Assembly: GCA_030728245.1 (NCBI GenBank)
Contig: JANQZX010000035.1
Coordinates: 43,291-107,290, forward strand
Length of the DNA: 64,000 nucleotides
From: Saprospiraceae bacterium
GTDB lineage: Bacteria; Bacteroidota; Bacteroidia; Chitinophagales; Saprospiraceae
Direction: 5' to 3'
This document shows, one piece after another, positions 1-9,330 of the stretch (position 1 is its first letter; each line of letters starts with the position of its first letter). Position numbers and translations under genes: made by a program. The notes under the pieces are model-generated. The model was not told the DNA's origin and did not search any database. It worked only from the letters and a program-made list of their open reading frames with translations.

Positions 1-483
1 ATCAAGGATAGTCCCACCTGAAGAAAAATGTTTTTTAAATACCTCTCCCAGCGCATAAGTAGATGCTCCTGCAAAAACGGATACCGTAATACCTCCGACA
101 ATACTTCCCAATCCAGGAATCATCTTAACTACACTCCCTGCCGTTATTCTGGCGAGCGTAGAACTTGTTAAGGAAGTTACAATGGCTTTACCCTGCGTTT
201 CTGCAAAATTAATGTTATATACTTTACATAACTGCCTGATCATATCTAGTTGCAAAGCAGAAATAGCGAAAATATCTGCTATCAAAACTGGGATTAATCC
301 CGCACCCATGGACCAGATAACATGATTGCGAATGATGGTATCTGCATGTTTATTTTGTTCCGAATCCTGACTCATATTAGTATTTTTTGAAAAACCATGA
401 ATATATATTTCACTCGCTTTTTTAACGGCTTTAAAAATATAATTACCCTTTTCTTTTTCCCAAAAATTTCGACGTTCTGCCAT
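1..483 (-). CDS. DUF697 (YcjF-like) membrane protein, C-terminus cut by window edge
   Basis: This reading frame is open from ATG at 483 to the window edge (161 codons), so the C-terminus is missing. After a charged N-terminus of about 45 residues comes a hydrophobic, Gly/Ala/Ser-rich region with the pattern IIRNHVIWSMGAGLIPV and later MIPGLGSIVGG, which is typical of DUF697, the membrane domain of YcjF and of some GTPase-associated proteins. Its biochemical role is unknown. The start overlaps the stop of the upstream alpha-2-macroglobulin gene by one base (TAATG), suggesting translational coupling. Family assignment rests on pattern recognition. Confidence 0.75.
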   Translation of the reverse strand, partial: MAERRNFWEKEKGNYIFKAVKKASEIYIHGFSKNTNMSQDSEQNKHADTIIRNHVIWSMGAGLIPVLIADIFAISALQLDMIRQLCKVYNINFAETQGKAIVTSLTSSTLARITAGSVVKMIPGLGSIVGGITVSVFAGASTYALGEVFKKHFSSGGTILD

Positions 484-3400
484 TATTTTACTATATAAAT
501 TTTATCTCCTTTTGTGTGACTGCCAAATTCGGGTGCGTACATACATTGTATCGTGCTCGTTCCAAGCAAGAAAGCCCCCTCTGCATTTACTTTTACCGGA
601 TAATCAATGATGAAAGTACCCTTAGGTAAAAAATCTATAAAAAAATCTGTTCCCACATCGCTGCTACTCTCAAAATAATACAGACTCTCTTTAAAGACAT
701 AACCCGATAAGACGCTTTCGAGTTCAAAGCCAGCGGCGCGTTTGTCATTCAAATGAATGAATTCCATATCCCTATCTGCTTTCACTGTCAATCTAACCAC
801 CAGTTTATCTCCTATTTTTACTGTATTCTTACTATCCACGAGGGATAGAACCTCGCCGGAAGACCCTACTTTTTTCACATAAAGAGCTCGGGAAACGGAC
901 AAAAAAGGAGAATTATAATCCTCTATTTGATTAATCTCCTTGTAATACTGCAAAAAAGTAGCACCCCACACCACATCTGATAAGTTATTTTCAATTTTTA
1001 CAGATTTAATATCATTTGAAAGTTCCCCTTTTTTCCAAATTTTTTGAAAAAATCCTGTGGAGGCTTCCGAGCTTTTCATGGCCAAATCAATAGATTCCTT
1101 CATTTCTTTATTAGGCTTAGGCTCAAAAGAAATACTAACGGGATAGGCTTCACCCACAGCTAACTTTTCATTTCCACCACCCAATAACGCATAAACAGCA
1201 TCGGCAGTCTCTTTGGTGGTGGACCAACTATTTGTTTGTTTATTTAATAATAAGGCCAGTTTAAGTTCCGCTAAATATTGATTCATAAAGCCAGTTTCAG
1301 CGAAAGCTTCGATGAGCAACGCTTGAATTTCGACTTGATTTTCATACCATCGAAAGCCATTTTTCATTATCCAGTACATGCCTAAATCTTTAGATTTAAT
1401 GGCGCGGTCATTTAAGCTGTATATCACCTTTTTAGCCATATCCATCTCACCGTTTCTATACCAGAAAAGTGCCAGTTGACCTTGTTGTAAAAGACTCATA
1501 GTCAACCATTTTTTCTTTGCCAGTGCATCAAAATAGGCTAATGCTTCCTTAACTTGACTATTTACAACCCTATCTTTAAAGAAACTCTGCGTATATAAAT
1601 AATGTATAATAAGATCTGATAAAACGACTTCGTCAGATTTAGTTTTCTCAATATCCCGATAATAATTAAGCATCTGATCGTCACAAAATTGATTAGCGTT
1701 GTCGATGAAACGCTGGGGATTATTTGGGTCTAACAATCCTAATTTTTTTAATTTTCCCCATCCTCCTAAAATATATTGTGTGATATACCAATGACCGTTA
1801 CCTCCTGGAAACCAGGACCAACTACCATTGGATAATTGCCTGTCTGCCAATAAATTACTCAAAGCATTTACCTGCTTTGTCATTTTAGACACATCTAGTA
1901 ATTCAGCTATTTTAAGTCGTTGTTCCCGCTCATTTTTTGCTTCGTCGACCCATGGCGTTTCTTTTAATAAGGCCGATTTCAAGGACTCATTTTTTTCAAG
2001 TTCAGCATCTAAAGCCCCGGTATTCTTCCATTCATTTAAAACATTTGAAATATTAGGATATTTAGATAACAAATGAGTTCCCAAAACATTGGCATACAGT
2101 TTATTGAATAATTGCTCATTACCATCATAAGGGTTCTCCATAAGATAAGGTAACGATTTCAAGGCTATCCAAACTGGATGCGTGGTAATTTGTAAATTAA
2201 AATTTTCAATACCTAAATGATTCCCTTCATTTTTATTTGGCCAGATAATATCTATTTTTTCGGATTTTCTTAATAGAAATGGTTTTGCTTCAGTAACTAA
2301 TATTTGAGAAGGTAGAATAGGAATCCATTCTTTTATACCGTCCCCAAAATCACCAGATGTAAATTTAATGAGCAGGTTCAGACTATTCAAACCAACTTTA
2401 GCTGGGATTTTAAATGGCAAAAACATGGGTATTGTTTTACCTGCAGGAACGGTTACAGAAATAAATTCATAATTAAAGCCAACCTTAGTTGTCCAATCCT
2501 CTCCCGTTTCACCATGAAAGGCCTTAAAAAAAACCTTCCCAGATATATCTTCCTCGGTGGTATTTGTCAATGTAACCGCATATTTAATTTCGTCACCTTC
2601 TCTTAAGAACCTTGGCGCATTGGTCTGTAGCATAACGGGTAACGTTGAAACAATGTATTTTTCAGTATAACCGTAAGCGATATCTGAACGGTGCGCTAAG
2701 AGCATAAATTTCCATCGGGTCAGTGCGTCATTCATAGTAAATGAAAACTGAATATTTCCAAGACTATCAGATTTAAGTTCCGGCATAAAAAACAGCGATT
2801 CAGAAAAATCATTCCTGATCATCGGCCCATCTTCTAAATTATTTATTTCCACCATTTCCTTCGACGAATTCATCATATCACTTTCTACTATCCTCTCGTT
2901 TGGTATTGCCGATTCAGAAAGAGTCTGCATGGCCATTACAGGCATAGACATTTGTCTTTTGCTCAATCCTCTGAGATAAGTGTTTTCCTGAAAAAAAGAA
3001 AAATTATTTAAAGTAGGATAATATTTATTAATCGTTTTGAATCTTAATTTTTTAGGTTGAAATGATACATAAATATCTCTTATAACGGGTTGAGGTATTA
3101 CCCAGTAAGATGGTAAATAATTACTTTTTCCAAAACCATTAAAAAACCATTCATGGGGTATAAAAGATTCTAATGAAGCATCAAAAAGAGTTGCAACCGC
3201 TTCAACTGGCCATTTTTCACCTTTCTCCGAAGATATATTGAGCTCCCAATGAACTTTTTCACCCGGCGATACTATTTCCTTCGTCCGTTGATAAGTGACT
3301 TTTAATTTTTCCTCAGGAATGACCACTTTTATGACCTTATAAATGAAAATGGGTTCATTCTGAAAGTAGGCCATTATTTCCAATTTACCTAAACCCGCCT

Positions 3401-6400
3401 GCTCTTCAGCTATTGGAATTTTCAAGCGATTTACCTCCTCAACATTAACCCATTCTTTGTATATTTTTTCACCCAAAGTAAAGGAAACGAGGACCTTTTT
3501 AATTTCATTTGCCGCAGCAATCTTGAAATCAAGCGTATCTGTTAAATTATAAACATCTTTCTCCAAATGAATATCCAGCCATTTGGGTGTAGGAATTCTA
3601 ACTAATTCTGAATCAAATAAATAAAACAACTTTTGATCCATTTTTGTATTTACAACGGTCGATCCATCCTTCCATTTTATTTTTACTGCATAATACCCTG
3701 GATCAAGATTTGTCATGGGTATTTCCAACATTTTCTCCCCACTCACAAGAAGATTATCCTCATAAATAGTCTTTAATACTTCAAGAGAATCTAAATTATC
3801 TTCATTAAAACAAGGAGTGTAAGGAAACAAACGAATATAATCCTCCGTTTTCAATGAAGGTAAATCAGGAAAAGACCATTTTCTTTGGACAAAATGTTGC
3901 CTGGGTGCTTTTAATTTAACCAGAGTAATATTTACATCGCCAGATACCTTGTCCCCATTCCAATCGGTTAAAAAAAGAGACCAATCAAGCGTGCCCTTTT
4001 GTTTATCCCAATTTTCGGGTATCTGAACATCCAGCTTAACTTTCGAGTAACCAATATTAAAAGTAAGGGTCTTTTGCTGTATTTCACCAGATGGAGAAGT
4101 TACAGTAACCTTTACTTCAAACTGAAAAGCAGGGCGTTTATCTTGCCCGATAGAAATATCTGGTTTAGCAAAAAAAGGAATAATAAACGATCCGTTTTCG
4201 TTGGTTATACCTTCACCTGACGATAAAAAACTACCAGGATCGCGCGTATAGAACCGACGCATTGACCGCCAGTTATCGGGAAACGATTTCCTATAAATTT
4301 CCCATTTTACTAAGGCATTTTCAATCAATGTGCCATTAAAAAAGGCAGCATTTCCTTTAACTTCTAAAGAATCGCCGAGCATCCCAACGGGAGCCTTTTC
4401 AAAATTTATCTCAAATTGTGGACGTTTATATTCTTCTACCTGAATGCTTTCTCTGTTACCTCCATGGGAACTAACCAAAGTATAATTTCCCTTTACCAGA
4501 TTCAAAGGAATGTCAAAACGGCCGTTGATTGAACCCATTTCATTAGATAACAGGGTATTCTGAACTAACAAACTACCATTTGGATCAAAGAAAGAAATGG
4601 TCACCTCCTTATTTGCAGAAATTTTAGGTTTTTCAATGCCATTGCGCTCCATTAAAATGGCCTTCCAAAAAATAGTTTGTCCCGGTCTGTATATCTTCCT
4701 GTCAGAAAAAATATTTGATTTTAAAACCATTGATATTTCTTCCCGGTACTTTTCCCCGATATAAAAATTCTCCTCAATCAGTAAAGTATCTTCCCCATTC
4801 GCTATTTTAAAATTAAAAGCACCCTGGGGTAAAGAATATGAAAGAAAACCTTGGTCATCACTCTCTTTCCATGTTTCTTTAAAGGTAATGACTGGTGCAT
4901 TGGGCGAAAAATAACCAGTCCTCACAGGAATAGCCAATACACTGGTACCTCCTTTAGGTTCCGTCGAATTTTTATCAAAAAATTGAAATACTACCTTTTC
5001 AAATCCCTCATTATTAACAAAATAGCCGATGTTCGATATTTGAAAAGGTAGAAAAGAATACTTTGTTTCATCGCTTTTAAAAACATACAAGTAATGACCT
5101 ACAGGAAGTCCCTCTAAAGGAATTTCAGTCACATGTTGCTGATAATCCGTTGATTTAGGAAGAATTATTAAAGCTTCCTTTTCAGGTTTTCTATCCCTTA
5201 AAAACAATTGAATGTCCTCCTCTTTATATAATAATTTACTTTGCTGGAAGCTTGAAAAAGAAACCGGAACAATCCCTCCTTTAAATGACTGGATATTTTG
5301 AAAAGTAACTTTTAATAAAATGGGTTGGTTGGGTAACCCGTTGTCTTCTAGGGTTAATGATAAGTTTTTTACCCTGATACTTTGTAATAATTCGTTACAT
5401 TTAAACGCCCCAAAGGTTTTGGGAAATTTTTTAATAGCTTGTTCACATAAAGCCACCGATTCGTTTATTAATTTTTGTTTGTACTTTTCATTGGCTAATA
5501 AATAATAGGTTTCAGCAGTAGTAGCCTGGGCAGGGAACTTTGCTATTAAATTTTCTAATTCCTTGCGTAATAAAACGTCCTTCTCAGTATAAATCAAATT
5601 TCGACGGACAAATAATAAACGTTGACGATCAAAATCAATTAAAATGGTAGGATCCTTATCTAAATGATGAAAAGTTAAAACCTCTTGAAATAATAAAAGA
5701 GCTTTTCTAACAAAAGAGGAAGAATCTGCCCTTGAAAAATCAATATTTATAAAAGTTTCTAAAGAGGATAAGGAGGCAGGATTTTGCAAATAGAAAACAT
5801 CATCTGGCTTTATTAATCTACTCTCCTGAATAGTAAAATATTGTGTGGCGCGATAGACCAAAAAGTCATAAAGCGTTTTAAAAAAATAAACCTCTTTTGC
5901 TGGATTCAAAAAAAGTCCGTCTATTTTTTTTAGTTCAAAATTTTTTGCGATTGAAAATGAAACACTTTTAAAATAATGCTCAGAAATTACATCTTCAAAA
6001 TGTCTGATGGACCATAATTTGAGGTCATCTGGTCTTTCGCCCTCTGCCTCCTTCCGATCCATCAAAGACCAGGATTCCCTTTGTAAATAATTTGCATAAA
6101 GTTCCGCTAAAATACTGTGAACGATAGCATTTTCCGGAAATCCAATGGTTAGAAGCTCCCTTTCTAACCTTTTAATTCCAAGGATATTTCCATTCTCTTC
6201 CAACTCATTTAAATAATTTACCGTATATAGTAAAGACTTAATAAATTGATCCGTTTCATTATTTTCTTTTGCCAACTTGTAAATGATGTCCACCTTAGCC
6301 AATGCTTCTCTGTACAAACCATTTTGATGGAGAGAATCTACTGTTTTCCATAGTTCACTATAATTCATTGAAGGTGTTTTTTCAAAACCATGAATAGGGC

Positions 6401-6476
6401 TAACGTAATTGGAAGGTGAAGCCAATCCCACCATTGGAAGTACAATTAAAAATGCTTTGAGAACATTACATTTCAT
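483..6476 (-). CDS. Alpha-2-macroglobulin family protein without thioester cysteine
   Basis: A 1997-residue envelope protein starting with a signal peptide (about residues 1-19). A tetratricopeptide-like helical region follows, then the macroglobulin (MG) domains. The MG2 motif YRPGQTIFWKA is near residue 595. The A2M-domain signature FFMPELKSDSLG lies near 1230 and continues into LTRWKFMLLAH. The thioester domain begins near 1440, but the expected PxGCxEQ-type motif reads NPYDGNEQ, with Gly1452 where the reactive cysteine should be, so covalent protease trapping is not expected. Known bacterial A2Ms act as periplasmic or surface protease inhibitors. The gene lies 51 nt after an FAD oxidoreductase and runs into a DUF697 gene by a TAATG overlap. 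Confidence 0.9.
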   Translation of the reverse strand: MKCNVLKAFLIVLPMVGLASPSNYVSPIHGFEKTPSMNYSELWKTVDSLHQNGLYREALAKVDIIYKLAKENNETDQFIKSLLYTVNYLNELEENGNILGIKRLERELLTIGFPENAIVHSILAELYANYLQRESWSLMDRKEAEGERPDDLKLWSIRHFEDVISEHYFKSVSFSIAKNFELKKIDGLFLNPAKEVYFFKTLYDFLVYRATQYFTIQESRLIKPDDVFYLQNPASLSSLETFINIDFSRADSSSFVRKALLLFQEVLTFHHLDKDPTILIDFDRQRLLFVRRNLIYTEKDVLLRKELENLIAKFPAQATTAETYYLLANEKYKQKLINESVALCEQAIKKFPKTFGAFKCNELLQSIRVKNLSLTLEDNGLPNQPILLKVTFQNIQSFKGGIVPVSFSSFQQSKLLYKEEDIQLFLRDRKPEKEALIILPKSTDYQQHVTEIPLEGLPVGHYLYVFKSDETKYSFLPFQISNIGYFVNNEGFEKVVFQFFDKNSTEPKGGTSVLAIPVRTGYFSPNAPVITFKETWKESDDQGFLSYSLPQGAFNFKIANGEDTLLIEENFYIGEKYREEISMVLKSNIFSDRKIYRPGQTIFWKAILMERNGIEKPKISANKEVTISFFDPNGSLLVQNTLLSNEMGSINGRFDIPLNLVKGNYTLVSSHGGNRESIQVEEYKRPQFEINFEKAPVGMLGDSLEVKGNAAFFNGTLIENALVKWEIYRKSFPDNWRSMRRFYTRDPGSFLSSGEGITNENGSFIIPFFAKPDISIGQDKRPAFQFEVKVTVTSPSGEIQQKTLTFNIGYSKVKLDVQIPENWDKQKGTLDWSLFLTDWNGDKVSGDVNITLVKLKAPRQHFVQRKWSFPDLPSLKTEDYIRLFPYTPCFNEDNLDSLEVLKTIYEDNLLVSGEKMLEIPMTNLDPGYYAVKIKWKDGSTVVNTKMDQKLFYLFDSELVRIPTPKWLDIHLEKDVYNLTDTLDFKIAAANEIKKVLVSFTLGEKIYKEWVNVEEVNRLKIPIAEEQAGLGKLEIMAYFQNEPIFIYKVIKVVIPEEKLKVTYQRTKEIVSPGEKVHWELNISSEKGEKWPVEAVATLFDASLESFIPHEWFFNGFGKSNYLPSYWVIPQPVIRDIYVSFQPKKLRFKTINKYYPTLNNFSFFQENTYLRGLSKRQMSMPVMAMQTLSESAIPNERIVESDMMNSSKEMVEINNLEDGPMIRNDFSESLFFMPELKSDSLGNIQFSFTMNDALTRWKFMLLAHRSDIAYGYTEKYIVSTLPVMLQTNAPRFLREGDEIKYAVTLTNTTEEDISGKVFFKAFHGETGEDWTTKVGFNYEFISVTVPAGKTIPMFLPFKIPAKVGLNSLNLLIKFTSGDFGDGIKEWIPILPSQILVTEAKPFLLRKSEKIDIIWPNKNEGNHLGIENFNLQITTHPVWIALKSLPYLMENPYDGNEQLFNKLYANVLGTHLLSKYPNISNVLNEWKNTGALDAELEKNESLKSALLKETPWVDEAKNEREQRLKIAELLDVSKMTKQVNALSNLLADRQLSNGSWSWFPGGNGHWYITQYILGGWGKLKKLGLLDPNNPQRFIDNANQFCDDQMLNYYRDIEKTKSDEVVLSDLIIHYLYTQSFFKDRVVNSQVKEALAYFDALAKKKWLTMSLLQQGQLALFWYRNGEMDMAKKVIYSLNDRAIKSKDLGMYWIMKNGFRWYENQVEIQALLIEAFAETGFMNQYLAELKLALLLNKQTNSWSTTKETADAVYALLGGGNEKLAVGEAYPVSISFEPKPNKEMKESIDLAMKSSEASTGFFQKIWKKGELSNDIKSVKIENNLSDVVWGATFLQYYKEINQIEDYNSPFLSVSRALYVKKVGSSGEVLSLVDSKNTVKIGDKLVVRLTVKADRDMEFIHLNDKRAAGFELESVLSGYVFKESLYYFESSSDVGTDFFIDFLPKGTFIIDYPVKVNAEGAFLLGTSTIQCMYAPEFGSHTKGDKIYIVK

Positions 6477-6527
6477 GATATTTTTTTTACAACTTGAATT
6501 AAATGGATAACGACGAAAAGGTTTAGA

Positions 6528-7583
6528 TTATTTATTTTTAAACCTGTTGATGCTAACTTCTTTGCTTAAATCCCCATTTTTATATAAAAATTCAACAAAA
6601 TGATTCGCCCAATACGGTGCGAGGGAGGTTCCCTTGGTTCCTAATCCGTTAAAAATGAATAATCTGGAATGGACGGGATGACGACCAATGAGAGGCCTTC
6701 TATCTTTAACCGTAGGCCGAATCCCCACCAGATGCTTTAAAATAGCGTACTCTTGACGAATCATTTTAGCCACTTCACTGTGGAGTAAAATTTCCGAATC
6801 TTCATCGGGCAGAAAATGAGAAAATTCCCATTTATTGGTAGCACCTGCCCAAAGTACATTTTCAGAAAAAGGGGAAAGAAAAAATTTATGTTTTAAGATA
6901 ATATCAAGATGAACCTTATCTATTTGCACTAAAAGCGCTTCCCCTTTGGCACCGTCTAATGGTAAAAAATTAAACCATGGATTTTGTAACATAAAATGCC
7001 CTTCACAAAAAATAATTTGTTCAGCAAATATATCTCCGTATTGTACTCCATCTTCGGAAATTACCAAAGCCTGGTAATCAAATAATGCGTTAGTGTAAAC
7101 CCCATTTTTTGTCCAATAATCCTCCGATTGTGTCAAAAAATCATGCCATTTCACCTGACCGCCACCAATGGTTTGACCATATCCGAGCGGTTCATTATTT
7201 ATCCAGTCAAACGGGGTAACATCCACAAAATCAGCAATATAATGTTTAACTGAAGGATCTGCTGTTTTGGCAAGCCAATCATTTTGTTCTGATACTCCAT
7301 GAAGGGACCTAAGAATAATTCGGGGGAAATAAAAATAGCTATTAAGCTTCTGTTCCCATTGAAAATATTTTTTTTCAGCGAAAGGTATTAAGGTATCTAC
7401 CTGCCATGATTTTATAAAATACTTCCCGGTGATGGGGTTGATAATACCTGCCGCGACAGAGGAGGATTCACCCGGTTGACGTTTATGAATAATATGGAAA
7501 TCGAGGTGTTCATCTTCTAGCGTATGAGCCAAAACAGTACCAGCTATCCCCTGACCAACAATTAAATATTTTACTTTTTTCAT
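6528..7583 (-). CDS. FAD-dependent oxidoreductase, DAO family
   Basis: A 351-residue protein with an N-terminal dinucleotide-binding fold (YLIVGQGIAGTVLA, GxGxxG at about residues 9-14) and the conserved early segment SSVAAGIINPITGKYF. The C-terminal GIRPTVKDRRPLIGRHP is typical of D-amino-acid oxidase/glycine oxidase-like flavoproteins. It is expected to oxidise an amine or amino acid in the cytoplasm; the substrate cannot be read from sequence. No thiamine genes are nearby, so a ThiO role is not supported by context. It is transcribed toward the alpha-2-macroglobulin gene with a 51-nt gap. An imperfect -7 element (TTCCTTTG) sits just upstream of the ATG. Confidence 0.85.
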   Translation of the reverse strand: MKKVKYLIVGQGIAGTVLAHTLEDEHLDFHIIHKRQPGESSSVAAGIINPITGKYFIKSWQVDTLIPFAEKKYFQWEQKLNSYFYFPRIILRSLHGVSEQNDWLAKTADPSVKHYIADFVDVTPFDWINNEPLGYGQTIGGGQVKWHDFLTQSEDYWTKNGVYTNALFDYQALVISEDGVQYGDIFAEQIIFCEGHFMLQNPWFNFLPLDGAKGEALLVQIDKVHLDIILKHKFFLSPFSENVLWAGATNKWEFSHFLPDEDSEILLHSEVAKMIRQEYAILKHLVGIRPTVKDRRPLIGRHPVHSRLFIFNGLGTKGTSLAPYWANHFVEFLYKNGDLSKEVSINRFKNK

Positions 7584-7635
7584 TGAACAAAGGAACGAAA
7601 AAAAATGCCACTACGGAAAAATCAAGCTACAACAG

Positions 7636-8382
7636 TTAAGGATTTATGGCAATAATTTGAAAGATAGGTTTTGCTTCCGAGGCATTTAATGTATTATTTA
7701 TCCATATCTCCCCATTTCCAATCATAACACCTTGATAATTATTGAATAGGTTATGTGAAAAAGTATTATTTAGTTTAGATTTAAAGGCAGTCGTGAAAAT
7801 TTTATCGTACTGCAATAAAAACTGATTTTTATTCTTTAACACTACTGAAGATTTTTCAGAAATTCTAACCTTTATTGGATAGAAGAGGTTAGCAGCCAAC
7901 CATATTTTATCGCCTTTTGATATAGCTTTTTTTGCATCGTAGACAAATTCTTCCACCGCTGCATCTGAACCTACAATATGGGAATATCTTTTACCCTCTG
8001 TTCCCGCGGTAACCGACGATAAAACAGCTTTAAAAATACTTTTTACACCATTAGGCATTTTTCGCCAGCTTACTTCAAGTCTGTCCTGATCGTCAGTGAA
8101 TATTTTACCTGATAATTCATCGGTGGTTTTTCCATTTAAAGAAGCCGTCAAATAAATTTCATTTCCTATCACATTGCCAGATAAAAGCACCTTGGGTTCA
8201 TTGGTTATGGAACAAAAACTGCCAATAAGTTTTCCAGATTTTAGGGTATAGAAAGAAAGTTGAATACTTTTGTTATCTAATTTGCCCGTAAAATCGTACC
8301 ATTGATTAAGTTCCAAATCCAGGGAAAAAGAAAAAACACTGGATTGAACTAAAAGATAAGCAACTAAAAATATTTTTTTCAT
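7636..8382 (-). CDS. Secreted protein of unknown function
   Basis: A 248-residue protein with a clear signal peptide (MKKIFLVAYLLVQSSVFSFS). The mature part looks rich in beta strands: repeated short segments such as IQLSFYTLKSGKLIGSF and NEIYLTASLNGKTTDEL suggest a small beta-barrel or sandwich. I do not recognise a family. It stands alone between the oxidoreductase (52-nt gap) and a divergent lipoprotein gene, with its own perfect -7 box (TACTTTTG, 8412-8405). Periplasmic or surface location is inferred from the signal peptide only. Confidence 0.75.
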   Translation of the reverse strand: MKKIFLVAYLLVQSSVFSFSLDLELNQWYDFTGKLDNKSIQLSFYTLKSGKLIGSFCSITNEPKVLLSGNVIGNEIYLTASLNGKTTDELSGKIFTDDQDRLEVSWRKMPNGVKSIFKAVLSSVTAGTEGKRYSHIVGSDAAVEEFVYDAKKAISKGDKIWLAANLFYPIKVRISEKSSVVLKNKNQFLLQYDKIFTTAFKSKLNNTFSHNLFNNYQGVMIGNGEIWINNTLNASEAKPIFQIIAINP

Positions 8383-8404
8383 CTGGTTGGCGTTTTTATT
8401 TAGG

Positions 8405-8412
8405 CAAAAGTA
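8405..8412 (-). promoter_or_regulatory. -7 element TACTTTTG of the secreted-protein gene
   Basis: Minus-strand TACTTTTG matches the Bacteroidota -7 consensus TAnnTTTG exactly and lies 22 nt before the ATG at 8382. No TTG was found at the usual -33 position. Confidence 0.5.
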
Positions 8413-8425
8413 CCCTAATACATGT

Positions 8426-8433
8426 TAATTTTG
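8426..8433 (+). promoter_or_regulatory. -7 element TAATTTTG of the lipoprotein-EPS operon
   Basis: Perfect TAnnTTTG match on the plus strand, 15 nt before ATG 8449. It lies downstream of a possible earlier ATG at 8422, which argues that translation starts at 8449. It is divergent from the -7 box at 8412-8405, so the two promoters are packed into about 30 bp. Confidence 0.5.
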
Positions 8434-8448
8434 AAAATATTTTATGTA

Positions 8449-9330
8449 ATGATATCACTAAAACACAAACTTGTCCTTTTTTATTTTTTATTATTGTTGA
8501 CATTTTCGTCATGTTCTTTTTTAAATCAAAACGAACCTACCCCCAGTTATCTTTACATAAGCGAATTTCGTTTAAAAACACAGGTGAATCAGGGAAGTAC
8601 CTCAGAAAGAATTACTGATATCTGGTTATTTAACGATACTGAATTTTTAGGTATGTTCCCCTTACCTGCAAAAATTCCATTGTTATTATATGGGGAACAA
8701 AATTTAACTATTCAAGCGGGCATAAAGGAAAATGGCATAGGAGCAACGCCTGAAAATTATCCTTTTTTCAACCCAATCAAAGTAAAGGTTAATTTAAAAG
8801 CTTTAAAAACAGATACTTTGAAGCTGGAAACCAGCTATTTATCGACGTCGAAATTTCATTTTATAGAAAATTTTGAAAATAACACCTCTTTTTTTTCCTT
8901 TCTAGTCAGCGGATTACCAGAAAACAGGGTCTTACCATATAGCGACAGTAATGTTTTTGAGGGTAAATTTTCGGGAAAAATTCAGGTATCCAAATCTGCG
9001 CCAATAGTAACCGTGGGGTCAAACGCAAAATATAAAAATACCTTTAATCCAGGTCAACCGGTTTATCTTGAGATGGATTATAAAGGGGAGGCACCTTGCG
9101 TTATTGGCGTTCAATTTTATGATACTGAAAATACCGAGGAAGCAGGTATAATTGTGCCTATTGCAGGATTTAAAGAATCGGCAGATTGGAAAAAAATATA
9201 TTTTAACCTGGGAAGCACCCTTGCCTTAAGAAAATCGCTCTATTATAGGGTTATTTTTAATGCCGCGTTACCAGAGGGAAAGGAAAATGCCAGTGTTCAT
9301 TTTGACAATATCAAACTAATTTCTTTTTAA
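8449..9330 (+). CDS. Putative lipoprotein, unknown function
   Basis: The chosen start gives a 293-residue protein opening with MISLKHKLVLFYFLLLL and the lipobox-like FSSC, so it is probably a lipid-anchored envelope protein. A longer start at 8422 exists but precedes the -7 box. The mature region contains beta-rich segments, and its second half (NVFEGKFSGKIQVS; later SVHFDNIKLISF) resembles a jelly-roll carbohydrate-binding-like fold; this is inference. Its stop overlaps the ATG of the glycosylphosphotransferase gene (TAATG), which suggests the two are made together and links it to surface polysaccharide. Confidence 0.75.
   Translation: MISLKHKLVLFYFLLLLTFSSCSFLNQNEPTPSYLYISEFRLKTQVNQGSTSERITDIWLFNDTEFLGMFPLPAKIPLLLYGEQNLTIQAGIKENGIGATPENYPFFNPIKVKVNLKALKTDTLKLETSYLSTSKFHFIENFENNTSFFSFLVSGLPENRVLPYSDSNVFEGKFSGKIQVSKSAPIVTVGSNAKYKNTFNPGQPVYLEMDYKGEAPCVIGVQFYDTENTEEAGIIVPIAGFKESADWKKIYFNLGSTLALRKSLYYRVIFNAALPEGKENASVHFDNIKLISF

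Noticed and set aside
1828..5505. Plus-strand frames of 60-80 codons across the alpha-2-macroglobulin gene
   Set aside because: They lie antisense to a gene with clear domain signatures, and their products look random. The same applies to the antisense frames in pheA, groEL-adjacent, helicase, protease and SulP genes.
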